DNA of 64,000 nt from Apiotrichum sp. Y4204 (GCA_025531455.1 JAMYHL010000012.1:248001-312000); one strand, 5' to 3'. Numbered from the stretch's first letter, positions 23,383-35,431 are shown. The notes: a model not told the origin generated them from the letters alone. Made by a program: numbers and translations.

Positions 23383-23650
23383 GCCGTGAGCCGAGAGCTG
23401 TGAGCCTTGATAGAGCGATTAGAGTACAGTTATGCATGTAATACAGTTCGGCGTGGGTCATGCAAAGCACAGCACGCGGAGCGCAGCGTCGCTTGAAGTG
23501 TAAAGCGCAAATCGTCAAGTCGTGAAGTGCGCGACAGACAAGTGACGGGTGCCACTGGACCGAGAACAACGGAGACCGCAAACAACGGGAATATGCGATG
23601 TGCGATGTATAGTACCTTGTCGTCGGACGCCGTCACCACCTGTAACCTCC

Positions 23651-24005
23651 TCACCACCGTCTCCCAAACGCTTTCTGCCCATCAGCTCCCCATCTCCGCC
23701 CTGCAGCCTACTCACCTGGACACACTCCCTGAACGCCTTGAACTCCTCGCCGCACATATCCTTCCGCACGTCCTTGTACGAGCGTCCGATGCACTGGCCG
23801 TAGGCGAGGGACTGGGGTGAGCATGTTTTTGGAGGGGGGTGAGGGGAGTAGCGAGAAGGGAGGGGAAAGAGTGCCTGTTCTCCTCTTCGCTGCCCCCGCA
23901 CTCTGCGTCGCGCAGAGCGCGACGTACCTGCTTGGAGCACGACTGGCTTGCGCGCGCAAGCGTCTTGAGCGGTGTTTTGTCCTTGAAACTCGCGCGGGCG
24001 GTCAT
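23651..24005 (-). CDS. Twin CX9C protein, complex I assembly factor NDUFAF8-like
   Basis: Three exons on the minus strand, 24005-23928, 23811-23716 and 23674-23651, give 65 residues. Splicing creates two CX9C motifs: CSKQSLAYGQC and CGEEFKAFREC, joined by a short basic helix (IGRSYKDVRKDM). The ending KAFGRRW is produced by the acceptor at 23675-23676 and matches the basic Trp-ended tail of small CX9C proteins; another acceptor would give a long non-conserved tail. Twin CX9C proteins are imported into the mitochondrial intermembrane space and oxidised by Mia40; spacing and AAAYG/SLAYG and EFKAFREC pattern fit NDUFAF8, which acts with NDUFAF5 in complex I assembly. The specific assignment is moderately certain. 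Confidence 0.75.
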
Positions 24006-24230
24006 GGTGGGAATGAAGAGAAAGAGAGATATGGAGAGTTGACGTTGTTGAGAGACGTGATTTTTCAGCGTAACCACCTCCACTTACAACCTCCACCGGC
24101 CGCGCTTTCATTCAACTTTGCTCCAACTCGCCAATGCTTGTCCCGCATCTCTCGTCTCGAATTGTCATATGTACATGAATGCTATCAATAATGGCTCTGG
24201 CTCTGCTCTACGCATGGTATCTGTCTCTTC

Positions 24231-25923
24231 TCACTTCCGCCCATCGACGGCGGCGAGCCCGCCGCGAATCACGTCCGCATCAAACACCGCATCCGAGGCA
24301 AGCTGCGACAGTTTGGTGAGGGCGACCTGCTGCTGCTCGAGGACAGTAGCGAGCTCGGCAAGCATGCGGTCGTCACCTGCCCATCCGGCCTCCGCGCGTC
24401 CTCGGCGGTGCCGGCGCACCTCCTCGACAGCGCCCCACAGCTCGTTGATCTGCCCGAGCATCCGCCCCTTGTTCTGCGACCGCGGCGCGACTGCCAGCCC
24501 CACCCCGCGCGAGGACGTGTGCGCGCGCACCCGTCCGTCCACCGTGTCCTTGACAGCCTCGAGCGTGTGCTTCATCTCGCCCTCCTCCGGACGGAACGCC
24601 GAGCTCTGAACAGGCGCAAATGTCGGTGCGAGCGCGGCGAGGTGGATCAGCCGCTGCGTCAGCTGCTGCAGGTGTGCCTGCAGCGCTGCGAGGCGGACCG
24701 AAGACGACAGCGCGGTCTGGCGGTTCAGATGAGCGAGTGCGTCGTGCAGCTCCTTGACGCGCTGCTGGTGCACGCTTGCCGTCTGGTTCATCGCCTGCAC
24801 ACGCTTTTGCAAGTCCCCCCATCCCGTCGCGAGCACAGGCACCATCCTTGGAGTGTGAGCACGGACGACAACCCATCAGCCAAACACCGATACTCACGTA
24901 TGAGGGTCGGGGTTATCCCGCACCGCGCGCGCCCACTTTGCGTCGTCTGTCGCGCCCGCCGGCCGCCCGTAAAACTGCGTCGTTCCCTCGTCGACGACGT
25001 TGTAGAAAAAGTACTTGAACCGGCACTCGGGCGAGTTGACGTCCCACGCATTCTTGATGCCCATAATCCGCTGCTCTATTGATTCCTCTTGTTTCGGCGC
25101 AAGCGTGCTGGCGCCCAGCGCGCTGTTCCCGAGATTGCTGGCCCCGAGGTTGCTTGCGCCGAGGTTGCTGGCGCCGAGCGTCTGCTGCCCCGGTGCGGTA
25201 GACGCAAAGAGCGACGGCTTGGCGGCAGTGGAACCGAACAAGCCGGTCTGCTGGGGCTGCTGCTGCTGCTGCGTCGAGCCAAACAAGCTCGACTGCTGGG
25301 GCTGCTGCTGCTGCGTCGAGCCAAACAAGCTGCTCTGCTGCTGCTGCGGCTGAGCAGACCCAAACAATCCAGTCGACTGCTGCTGCTGTTGCGGCTGCGA
25401 GCCAAACAACCCCGTCGACGGCTGCTGGCTGGTGGAGCCAAAGAGGCCGCCAGACGGCGTGGCGGGCTTCGCGGCGCCAAACAGTCCCGTTGACTGCTGC
25501 TGAGGCTGTTGTTGCTGCTGCTGCTGGCCAAACAGCCCTCCAGATGGTGCCGAGGACGTCGAGCCGAAGAGGCCGCCGCTCGCCGCCGGCTGCTGCGGCT
25601 GCTGCTGCTGCTGCTGTCCGAAGAGGCTGCCGCCGGCGGGCGAGCTAGCAGCCGTGGGCGCAGTGACGAAGAGGCTCGGTTTGGCGGTCGTCGATCCAAA
25701 CAGGCTCGTGGTCGCCGGCTGCGCCTGCGTCTGCTGCTGCTGCTGGCCGAAACCGAAGCCCGTGCCCGTGCCCGTGCTCGTGCTCGTCGACGCTGCCGGC
25801 GTGCCTGACATTAGAGGTGCAAACAACCGGACTGGACTCATAATACGCACCGCCGAAGAGGGAGGACGGCTGCTGCTGCTGCGGCTGCTGCTGCGTGCTC
25901 GCTGCGCCAAACGAGAACGCCAT
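24231..25923 (-). CDS. NUP57: FG-repeat nucleoporin of the Nup57/Nup54 family
   Basis: Three exons on the minus strand, 25923-25851, 25804-24898 and 24846-24231, with introns of 46 and 51 nt; 531 residues. The first ~260 residues are a low-complexity FG domain with many SLFG, GLFG and FGS repeats separated by glutamine runs, plus three tandem GASNL units. The rest is a helical region with IMGIKNAWDVNSPECRFKYFFYN, the conserved start of the Nup54/Nup57 alpha/beta domain, then coiled-coil heptads (LQKRVQAMNQTASVHQQRV and following). In the pore it forms the central channel trimer with Nsp1/Nup62 and Nup49/Nup58, with its FG part as the permeability barrier. It shares a 259-bp divergent promoter with the KH-protein gene at 26183. 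Confidence 0.92.
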
Positions 25924-26182
25924 GCTGGTGGATGGGTTGGAGGTGGTGGTGAAGACAGAACAATGCGTTTGCTCGCTGTTGATGACGGCGAGCTCGCAAA
26001 ACGCAGAACAAAACACACACGCTCAGCCTGGCGGAGGAGGAGGGGGGCGGGATTGCGGCATTTCAGGTGTGGCACCCCTTTTGACCGCCTCCCTCTGTTG
26101 TCCACTTTAATGTCCACTTTCACACCCGCGAATTCGACAACATTCATCTCCATCCTTCGCATCATCCATCCACGCATCCATC

Positions 26183-27707
26183 ATGGCCGAAGAGTCAGCG
26201 CCCCCGCCCCCGGCACCTGCTGCCGACGCGCCTGCCCCGCCCGCTGAGCCCGCGCCAGCGCCAGCGCCGACGGAGCGCAAATCGCGGTGGGACGCTGCGC
26301 CAGCCGCCCCCCCGCCGGCAACAGACGGCGACAAGGCCAACGACCCGCAGGCCAACGAGGCAGCGCAGAAGGCCGCTGCTATTGCTGCGAAGATTGCCGC
26401 GTCGCTCCGCCCGCCGGGTTCCAAGGGCAACGAGCTCGTGCGCCGACCAGGACAGGCGGAAGAGGGGTTCGTCAAGGACATCGAGATTAACGACCTGCGA
26501 AACCGTTATGTTTTGACTAAGGCTGCGACACAGAAGCAGGTGCGTTAGACAAAGGGCGCGAGGAAGAGATTGCGGGTGCAGCGAGCACGAGATGTGACCT
26601 TCAGTGCGGGGCTGCGGATGTGGATGCCTGCCAAGTGGAGTTCACCTACAGCGTGCTCATGCCGCCTTCGCTCCTCATTCCATTTTCGTCGCTAACCTCA
26701 GGTGGAAGACGAGACCGGCGCTTCGATCGAAACAAAGGGAGTGTGGGTACCGGACCGCACGCGCATGCCGCCAGGCGAGATGCCGCTGTATCTGCACATT
26801 GTCGCAAAGTCGCAGATTGTACTCGATGCGGCCGTAGCCGAGATCAACAAGATTATCAACCAGGAGATGGCGCCGCTTATTGAGGAGCGTACGCTCATTG
26901 CGCGTGCCCGTGCGACCGGCCAGCCGCTGCCTCCCACCGCGGCGCCGCAGCGCCAGAAGTGGCCTGAAGAGCGGTTGTTCATCAACCTCGAGCCGATGCG
27001 CAACTTTAATGTCCGCGCAAAGGTTGTCGGTCCTGGAGTGAGTACGGACTGTATGGGCGGTGTGCGGAGACTATTATAGCTTTGCGGCTAGACTCCTGCA
27101 CCATTTCGCCCTTCCCACGCGCGCTCGTCACACTGGTGTTCGTTAGCTAACCTCCAGGGCATGTTCGTCAAGTTCATTCAAGCCGAGACGGGCGCGCGTG
27201 TGCAGATCAAGGGACGGGGGTCGGGATTTATGGAGAGCGATACGGGCCGCGAGTCGGACGAGCCGATGCACATTAGCATTGTGTGAGTGTCTGCCGCCGA
27301 GTTGGCACCTTGCCTGCCAAACTAACCCCAGTGCACCGACAGACGACCAGATTGCTCGCGCAAAACTGCTCGCGGACGACCTGCTGATGGTGCTGCGCAT
27401 CGAATACGACAAGGCGCGTAACGGCGGCAGCGGTGGTCAAGCGGGCGTGTACCAGCCTGGCTACGGCAGCTACGGCACCCCGGGACAGCAGGGGCAGGAC
27501 AGCGGGTACGGCTATGGGCAGGCTGCGGACGCCGGCGCCGCAGGTGCTGGTGCGGCGGCCGCTGCCAACCCCGGCGCACAGCCGGCAGAGGGCTCGTCGG
27601 CCGAGGCATGGCAGCAGTACGCGGCGTACTGGGCTGCATACGGATACGACGTCAACGACCCGCAGTTCCAGGCCTGGCAGGCGAGCCAGATGCAGGGCGG
27701 GCAGTGA
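26183..27707 (+). CDS. KH-domain RNA-binding protein, KHDC4/BLOM7-like
   Basis: Four exons, 26183-26539, 26702-27037, 27158-27282 and 27332-27707, with introns of 162, 120 and 49 nt; 397 residues. After a Pro/Ala-rich N-terminus comes KSRWD and an Ala-rich helix, then IEINDLRNRYVLTKAATQKQ continued by VEDETGASIETKGVWVP (first KH-like unit), PLYLHIVAKSQ, and the second unit NFNVRAKVVGPGGMFVKFIQ with the core ETGARVQIKGRGSGF. This order matches KHDC4 (BLOM7), a spliceosome-associated KH protein, rather than branchpoint-binding protein, because no zinc knuckle or Qua2 is present. The C-terminus is Gly/Gln/Tyr-rich with a W-aromatic repeat (WQQYAAYWAAYGYD). It probably binds RNA in the nucleus. 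Confidence 0.85.
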
Positions 27708-29190
27708 GAGCGTAGCAGTATGTGAGAGTGGCTTGGGTCGAGTCGCCAGCGCACCTGGCACATGTAGTTACCGCCATGCAGCTAGAGTTTGCATCGCGGT
27801 CCTTGTATGCATGGCAGATATCTGTAGATGATGGGACGCACTCGACAGTGAAGCACAGACATTTCAGTTCATATTCATATGGTATTAATTCCACAACAGC
27901 TACGGAACACACCAGCCTCGACACCAACTCAACAACGACGTTCACTGTTTGCACAGCCATCAACAATCAAGAATGCGCCGCGCGCCGCGAAACGAGCCAC
28001 CACCAACAAGCGTGGCCCGTGTCGAGTGAAAACACCCGTCGCGCCGCGCTGCAACCGAGGTTCTCATTATTGCACCGGTTTTCTTCGCTTGGGCCCTGGA
28101 GGACGCAGGGCCCAGCGTACACACACAGTGCGGGAGGATAGAGAGGAGTAGTAGAGGGAGGGGGACGGGGTAAGAGGGAAGAGAGGGGAGAGGATATTGA
28201 ATGGGGGGAATGATGGTGGGGGCGGGGTCAGTATCGTTTTGTGTGCTCTGCACGATATCGGCGCTATCTGGTGGTATACCGCTGCAAACGATGAACACGA
28301 GATAGATAGCGACGAAGAAATAAATGGTGAAGAGGAGGGACGAAGAGAAAGAGAACAGAGAACGAGAAGAGAAGAAGAGTTCCAAAACTCAATGAAGCCC
28401 AGAAAAAAAGACGGGTCGCGGCAGAAGATCGCCGAAGAACCGAAAATCGACTGATACTGTATGGGACAGCTCGCACCCTGGAGGAAGTACACGTCATATA
28501 CCTCCTCCGGTGTCATGCATCGCGAGCTCGATGGATTCGATGGCGAGCATGTATGACTATCTGGCGAAGGCAGTGTCGTCTACCAGTACGAGTTAGAGGA
28601 ATTATGGAGAAATCGTGCTCGCGACGAGGTGGTAAGAGATGTTGACAAGGATCAGCTATTCAGTTTCTCGCCTGACCTTGGATTCATCACCCCGAAGCAC
28701 ATCTCCAACTCCATCCATTGCTCCTCTAGCCATCATCTATCGTCTCGAGCACCTCGCCTTGCCTTCCATCGGACTCCCTCTTTCACGTTCAGATACCCAT
28801 CTCGCCGTGATCCAAGGCTTTTCAGCTTTATGCTGTGGGTGAAGCCTTGATCGCCTTCGCTGGGTGAATAGACAACCTTCTCACAATCCACGGAGCTTTT
28901 GACATTCTAACAATCTGCATCCTAATGTTCTAACCTTCAACTACTAACATCAGCCCACTTCAACCTTATTCAATACGTCAGCCAAGCGGTGCAGACGCGA
29001 ACATTCTCAGTGCCTTCCCTGCAACCCCAATCGCACGTTCCGGTTCGGTGCAGTGTACAATTCGTGCATCATCACATTCGTCATGTTCGTCAGAGTGTAG
29101 GTGTCAGTGTATGGACAGTAAGTGTGCAGTGCAGGGCATCATAGGAGAGTCGCCCGGTGTCCGTGTCCTGGCGTCCGTGTCAGAAGTTGC
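27708..29190. other. Intergenic region with purine-rich tracts and a hairpin
   Basis: No gene can be supported in these 1.5 kb. Plus-strand purine-rich tracts run at about 28130-28215 and 28320-28385, which make long but meaningless frames on the other strand. A 9-bp perfect inverted repeat lies at 28090-28114. Confidence 0.45.
28090..28114. repeat. Perfect 9-bp hairpin with 7-nt loop
   Basis: TGGGCCCTG (28090-28098) and CAGGGCCCA (28106-28114) are reverse complements separated by GAGGACG. It lies about 380 bases past the KH-protein stop codon; no T-run follows. Confidence 0.5.
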
Positions 29191-30380
29191 TCACTGACGG
29201 CCGCCGCGGGCGCCGCGTCCTTTGCCGAAGGAACGGCTTTCACCGTTGCGGCCTCCCTTCTTCGCCGCCAGCTTCTTGTTGGTCCGCATGTTCTTCTTCT
29301 TGTTGGTAGGCGGGACGCGGGCTCCGGTAGTCTTCTTCCCAGACGTGCTGCCACCGCCTTTCTTCGCCGCCTTTTTCAGTTTCTTGTTACCCTTGGTCTT
29401 CTTGTTGGCGGGTGTAACGCGGGTTCCAGCGGTCTTCTTCCTCCTGGAAGTGGACGTCGGCCGCGACTTCCGGGTGCGCGTGGGCTTCGCCTTCTTCGAT
29501 TTGACGGGGCGCGTGGGCTTGACCTTCTTTGAGCGTGTGGGCTTCGTCTTCGGGTCGGCAAGACGATTCTTCGTCGACTTCTTCGGCTTGGGGGAACGTG
29601 TCTTCGTCGGCTTGGTGGAGCGCGTGGGCTTGACCTTCTTTGAGCGCGTGGGTTTCACCTTCGGGTTGGCAAGGCGATTCTTCGTCGACTTCTTCGGCTT
29701 GCGGGAACGTGTCTTTGTCGGTTTGATGGCGCGAGTCTTAGTTGACTTGGCAGAGCGAGTCTTTGTCGGCTTGGGAGGAGGAGTGCTGATTGACTTATGA
29801 ACACTCTTGGACTTGGTGGTGGTGGTGACGGATGCCTGGGGCTGAGAGGCCATCGAGGACGCCATGGAGGAGGCTGGGGCTGTGGTTTGAGATACCGGTG
29901 CCAGTTGAGTGCATTTCACAAACTCCTGTCTCGATGCGGCGCCCTCGTGAGTCATGAGACCGACAACGCCGTTGCGGTCCCAAACAATACGGTCATCCCC
30001 AGGTGGCCCGTTATTCTTATACGGCACCTTCCCCGGCGTAATGGGAAAGGCCATCAGAAAACCCGTCGGCGTTCCAAAGTCCAGTCTATCCGAGTTTCCA
30101 TAGAAATGGGGATAAGTGATGATCTGGCCTTGCTTTGCATTTCTTTGTCTCTGGGCTTGGGATCGGGCCTCATGACGAGCTTTCCGGATTTGCCTGTTGG
30201 TATATTGTCTCGAGCCACATTGCCAAGTATAGTGTGGCTGCGACTGAGTCTGCGGCTGTGGCAGCGCGGACGTCTGGGCCACGGAGACCGATACGACGGT
30301 TGCAAAGATAAGGACAAGCTGGCAAGTTAGTGGACAGAGGTTGCTTGACGTCAACTCACGTAGGTCAAAACGGGGCGCAT
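29191..30380 (-). CDS. Secreted RNase T1-fold protein with a long Lys/Arg-rich C-terminal tail
   Basis: Two exons on the minus strand, 30380-30360 and 30318-29191, joined across a 41-nt intron; 382 residues. As in the gene at 3022 the first exon has seven codons (MRPVLTY) and the signal peptide is completed by exon 2, with cleavage likely near VSVA21/Q22. Residues 36-144 form an RNase T1/N1-like domain: Cys41 and Cys143, YPHFYGN with Tyr76 and His78, FLMAFPI, GDDRIVW with Arg117, and LMTHEGA with His131. The usual catalytic Glu of the YEFPI motif is Ala97. Residues from about 170 to the end are low-complexity and extremely basic, built of KPTKTRS, KPKKSTKNR and KPTRSKK units with a 37-residue tandem duplication, ending GRGARGG. 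A secreted domain fused to a polycation could bind nucleic acid, cell wall or membranes; this is inference. TATA box at 30500-30505. Confidence 0.8.
29510..29731 (-). repeat. Tandem 111-bp duplication coding part of the basic tail
   Basis: Two adjacent 111-bp units (29510-29620 and 29621-29731) start with CGCGTGGGCTTGACCTTCTT on the plus strand and encode 37 residues each. They differ by scattered substitutions, for example NRLANPK against NRLADPK. Confidence 0.8.
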
Positions 30381-31994
30381 AATGAATGTTGCGGACGTTG
30401 GGAAGGGGTATTGCTGTATCTGTTGCTGTGGCTGTGACGGTTTATGAAGCTGTGAAGATGTTGGTGAGCTGAGCTCCCCTCGTCGTCTGACAGGATTCAT
30501 TTATAGCTAGATGTTAGACCCTCGAGTGGACCACCTATGGCTGTAGTTCCCCTCTCAACCAGAGCAGACATCGACTGGAGACAGACCCATGTTACAAAGC
30601 GTCCTTACGGTACAAGAAGCCGACGCACTGTGAAGACACTCTCATCTTTAGGTTTGTGTCTTCAGGGGAACCCTGCTGTGAAGTGCCACACAGCAATAAA
30701 CACTGGAATCTGAAAGCGAGTGCCTTGGCGGTGGCTTTCAGAACTTGTCGACAGTGCGGCTCCGTCCCAACTGTACGATGCTGAACTTGAAGGCTACTGG
30801 ACTTGTGAACCGCTGGGGAAGAGGGGGTGATTGCGTGAAACTTGACACTAGTGCAATGGAATGGTGGGCAGTGACGTCGAGCAGGAAACTTGACAACCCT
30901 CACACTTCAAACCGCGCCCTTTGTTGCAAAAGTGCCCGTACGTGTGCCGACCATGAGTGATCAACTCGGCAACGTGTGTGTTCCTCAGAAGAGACTAGTC
31001 GTCTGATGACACACACGAGGGGTGATGCGGTGTCGTCGCGAACAACCACAGCTGTGCAAGAGCTTTGTTCGGTATGAACAGGTCGCTACTGTGCAGACGC
31101 GATGTTACAAGACACCCTATCACGGGTCGTACACTGAGCCCTGTGCTGCTTCTCAGAATACCAAGGTCTGGCTCTCAGGGGCGGAAAGATAGTATCGTCA
31201 AAATAACGTGAAGGATTGGCATTTCGTTTCTCACCCATTCAGATGAACATAACAAATGTCTACAAACAGGATAAGAACTGCAGACAACAGTGTCGCTGGC
31301 CCATGAAAAAGGAAATATGTGAGACAGGAGAGACACAGATGCTGCCTCTGGCCGGCGGACGCTTTGGAGCAAGCAATTGAGCATGCGGTAGAAGACATGT
31401 TGTTGATTGCGCTTGGAGTCTATGGTCTACAACAGTAGTGGAAAAAACATGACGCAAATATCGCATTGCAGTTACAAGATTGCGGTTGACGCTGAACTGA
31501 GAGCATAAGAGTCGAGAGGACAGAAAAGCTTTGGGATCCTGTCCTTGACAGCGACCTGCTTCCACACCTCCCTGGTGTTCATATCTGGAACAGCTTGGTG
31601 TCAGAAAGATCACGTGCCTCGTTATATATGCCCCTTGTACCCTGGTCTGGGCCGAAAAGGGCGGTGTCAGGGTTCAAACTTCTGACAAGACCCCTGAATC
31701 CCGCCCTCTAGACTACAGAGGTCCCCTTGTCAGTTCCCGGTTCCTGACTTTTGGTACGTCAACTGAAGGATGTTGCAGTGCACTCGGATCCGAGGTGCGG
31801 TAACTTTGTGAGCCTGGACCGCGAAGTACTGTACTGGTTACGACTGACGAGAACTGTAACATACACAGAGGGGTGACATGTCATGTCGTTTCCGCCTGCT
31901 ATACACCAACTTTTATCATCTGTCAATCTACTGCATAGTATTTGACAGTACCAACTCTCTCGTCACATCCACCACAGACCGGTCACTGAACAAC
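30381..31994. other. Intergenic region upstream of two divergent genes
   Basis: It separates the basic-tailed secreted protein (minus) from the F-box gene (plus). Only the TATA box at 30500 is recognisable; the open frames at 30592-30903 and 31260-31613 lack any family feature. Confidence 0.45.
30500..30505 (-). promoter_or_regulatory. TATA box of the basic-tailed RNase-like gene
   Basis: Reads TATAAA on the minus strand, 120 bases before the ATG at 30380. Confidence 0.45.
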
Positions 31995-34401
31995 ATGCCT
32001 GACATCCGCACTTCAAACTTTGGACCTTGGGGCCGCCTTCCAGCAGACAAGCTGCTCCCTATCCTGGCTGCGGTTGATGCCCCCACTCTACGAGCAGCAG
32101 AATGCACATGTCGCAGCTGGCGAGCCCTTATTCGGGAACACAATCTGTGGCGAGAGCAGTTCTTCGCTTTTGAGGATGTGTGCGCCACAGCGAAATGGCG
32201 CTTCGAGGAATTGGACAAGGCCCACAAGATTGGTGGCGACAATGCGACTGTTGAAAAGGAAGACACGGCGAGACCGATGCCTGCAGGAGATGGGCGGGGC
32301 GTTTCCGGCCCACCGACGGACGCGGCAACCCTGTGTGAGTGTGTTTGGCTCGTTGAAAAGAGACCTACTAAGTCCGGAACTCTGACCACACTCAGACACG
32401 ATGGCATTACACAGCAAATGGGCAGCCGAGTTTGAGGAGGAGGTCATAAGCAAGCTCGCATCCGACGATCCCCTTCGTGCTCAGATCTTTGATGACAACG
32501 GTGTAGTCCGGGAGCCCGTTGTACCGAAGGCGACCAGTCTGGTTTATCAGTGGGGCACACGACTCGACAAACCCGATTGGCGCGAGCTGGGTGAGTTGCT
32601 GACTGGCTTTCCCTCAAGTTGTGGACCATTACTAACTAGTAGCCGTTCGGCACTTGCAAACGCGAGCAAACTGGCTTGCTGATCGGGTGGTCTCAAGCGT
32701 TACTGTACCGCTGCGTCTTCCTTTGACGTACAAGGGCTTGCACTTCCTGGGCGCAGACCTAGGAGACAATGCGTTTCTCTTCCAGGCCCTCACGGTGGAG
32801 CCTGTTGGGGAGCTGGAGGATCGAGACGCACACGAGAGGACGTTAATATGCGTCGAACTGACTACTGGGACTCTTCGTTACGTCGTCTCTCTCCCATTTA
32901 CGGATGTGAATGACTCGTGGAAGTTTGTTCCAAACGTTGGTCTGGTGGGCGACGGCGGAAGATTCGCTCATGTCGTTCTTCCCAATGGAAAACGCCCAAA
33001 CTGCCGCGCCTTTATATCTGGTCGCGCCTTCAACCACCTCTGCAAAGACTTTTACCCCAAACTTCCCCGCCACAGTTATTTGCAGGCCTTTGATGACTTT
33101 CCACGCGACTTGTTGTTGTATGACCGATCCGATCTCGACAACTGCGCCTCCCATTTGGACGTTGCCGCCGTATTGGAGCTGGAGTCTGAGAACAAATGTA
33201 GGGGTCGGTGGGAGACGCTCTCCAAAACCACTGCAAAGACGCTCGATTGGAAAGTGACAGCCTCGACAAGAAAGGAACCCAGCACTGTAAGTTTCTGTCT
33301 GAATTCCATGGTGTACATTTGTGCCTGACAAGCAAGAGCAGTGCAATGTATTTTACGGAAAAGTACATGTTCGTCGATGCCCTTGGGGAGGAATTCGGAA
33401 TGATTGGTGTCTGTACCCGGGACACCGGAGATTTCGTACTTGACAGCTTGATGAGCGACAAGCTGTTGTGTGCTACAGACACTCTAGAAGAAGCCTCAGG
33501 GCCTCAGAACGCCGAACGGCTTGGCTTTGTTTATCATCTCAACGAAACGGAGCTTGGTAATGTGCCAGAGGGGGGTCTCGGCAAACCTGGCAGGGAAACA
33601 CGACGTTTTGAGCTTTGTCCGCTTCGGACAGACGACGAATCCTACAGGGAGTTTTTCACAGACTTACGAGACGGGTTACCCGGCGAGTGGTACGAACGTA
33701 TTGAAGGCTCTTATTGCTATGAGGGGAAGTTATCGCCAGAAATTGTCTCGTGAGTCATCTTTTCTTACATTCGACTAATCTTCAGCGTCGCTGTCACCAA
33801 ACGTGGCCCAGGAATTTTCAGAATTTTAGGAGGACACATTATTATTCCGCGCATGCAGACGGTCTTAGATGGCGCAAGAAAGGTACCTTTTAAGGCTCGT
33901 GCCGACTTCATCACGCGGCATTCTATTGTTCTTATTACCGGGTTAGAGGTGGCAGAATTGGTCAACGACACAGTTTTGCTGAGATCCGACTACGACATCG
34001 TGAGTGTCAAGAATTCGCCACCACTACCAGCGTGGAAGTGACTCCGAGGCGTGAACATGACAGTCTAACCATCTCAGAACGTCGCCACGAGCTCCTTGTT
34101 CGTGCTGGATCTCGAGATTTTGCCAGACCTCTCCCAAGATACGGTTGAGCCTCCGAAGCTCTCGGGCCGGGCAATCCTCCACTCCAATCCGGAGGGATGG
34201 TTTTGTTCCGAGGCGCACGTATTTCCAGGCTACATCCTCGAGATTCTCAGAGAAGTCGAGGAGCTGCAGACCGAAACGTCGTCGCAGGTCACATACTGGC
34301 TTGATTGGCTGGACTCGTGCAATAGGATGCTGCGCATCACGAGTTTTGTGCCAGAGGCTGAATCCCTAGAGGAGCAAGGCCCGCTTGAGACCCCATCATG
34401 A
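31995..34401 (+). CDS. F-box protein
   Basis: Six exons: 31995-32334, 32396-32590, 32643-33286, 33337-33749, 33786-33999, 34078-34401; 709 residues. The N-terminus has an F-box: GRLPADKLLPILAAVDAPTL followed by AAECTCRSWRALIREHNLWRE, the Leu/Pro and Cys-x-x-W pattern that binds Skp1. The rest (FEED-like charged linker, then a long beta-rich region to the C-terminus) has no repeat family I recognise; WD40 and LRR patterns are not evident. It is expected to be a substrate receptor of an SCF ubiquitin ligase, substrate unknown. The intron at 33287-33336 uses an AAG acceptor, the only one keeping the frame. An in-frame ATG at 31878 would add 39 residues, but the start at 31995 places the F-box near the N-terminus as usual. 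Confidence 0.8.
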
Positions 34402-35431
34402 ACTGTTCCGTCTAGAATCTCAATAGAATGTATGACCAGATGATCGCTACTGGATTGAAGCAGCCGACGACCGAGTCGGTCGTGTCATCGGAATTGAGGA
34501 GCACCGTTGCGATTGTCGTTGTTGAGTCGTGGCTTCTTGCAGGAAAGATTGCAACCGTATGCCTGAGTTGAGTCTTATCGCGGTCAGATGATCGTTGATA
34601 GCTGTGAATCCCGCTGATCCTGAATGAAGTTAGGTCATCCTATGTCGATCACCATCGTCTCCAAAGTTCCAACAATCCCAAGTTGATCACGAGTTGATCA
34701 GGAAAGGAATGATCCCCATCTGGAAGGTCTGGGCGGCAGAGGAGGGGCCATGCCCTAGGGGTGATACTAACCCGATCGGCAGTGTACACGGGAGAATCAG
34801 CGCCGCAGAAAGATCACCAGTGCACTTCTGAGCCAGTGGCCAGTGGGGGAGCTCGGATCGCGGCGATCAGTGCCACAATTCACAAGTCTGGGATCTGGGA
34901 GACGTGGCCCTTGGGCGATCCGTTTCGCATTCGATCGACCCGGAGGATCGACAGTCGTCTGTTTCCCCAAGTCGATCCATTTTGACGACAACAAGGGGGA
35001 TGGGCGCGACTAGAAACAGGGGGATCGGCGTTGCCTAAAAGCTTGTTCCTTTCTGGGCAGGGTCGTGTATTAGGGGGATCAACGTGGATCGGCGTCAGAA
35101 GCATAAGTTTGTGATCATGTCAGCCTGTCACAGTAACCGGCAGACGATAGTTGTCCAGATGACAACGCCATGCAAAGGAGATGCAGACCATCAGGCAGTC
35201 CATCGGCACTCAAACGGACGCGGCGGCCAACGCCGACAGACAAAATCGATGGTAGGCTCCTGGGGGTGCATTCATTTACGTAACTCGGTCGAACCGCCCC
35301 TCCACCCGCATCTCAGAAATTTCAGTGCACAATCCTCGTCAGGTCTCCCGACCATCAACATTCCAATCTATCCATCTCTCTCTATCTCGAACCTCACACG
35401 CAGCAACACTGCTGCAGAGAGGTACATAAAG
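34402..35431. other. Intergenic region with a GATC-dense island
   Basis: No gene. Between 34442 and 35116 GATC occurs 20 times by my count. The last 130 bases are the pyrimidine-rich leader of midasin. Confidence 0.55.

Noticed and set aside
25089..25808. Leu- and Lys-rich plus-strand frames opposite the nucleoporin
   Set aside because: They result from reading CAG repeats of the FG/Gln region as CTG on the other strand.
26183..27707. Branchpoint-binding protein (SF1/Msl5)
   Set aside because: It has KH-like units but lacks the Qua2 and zinc-knuckle parts and matches the order of KHDC4 motifs instead.
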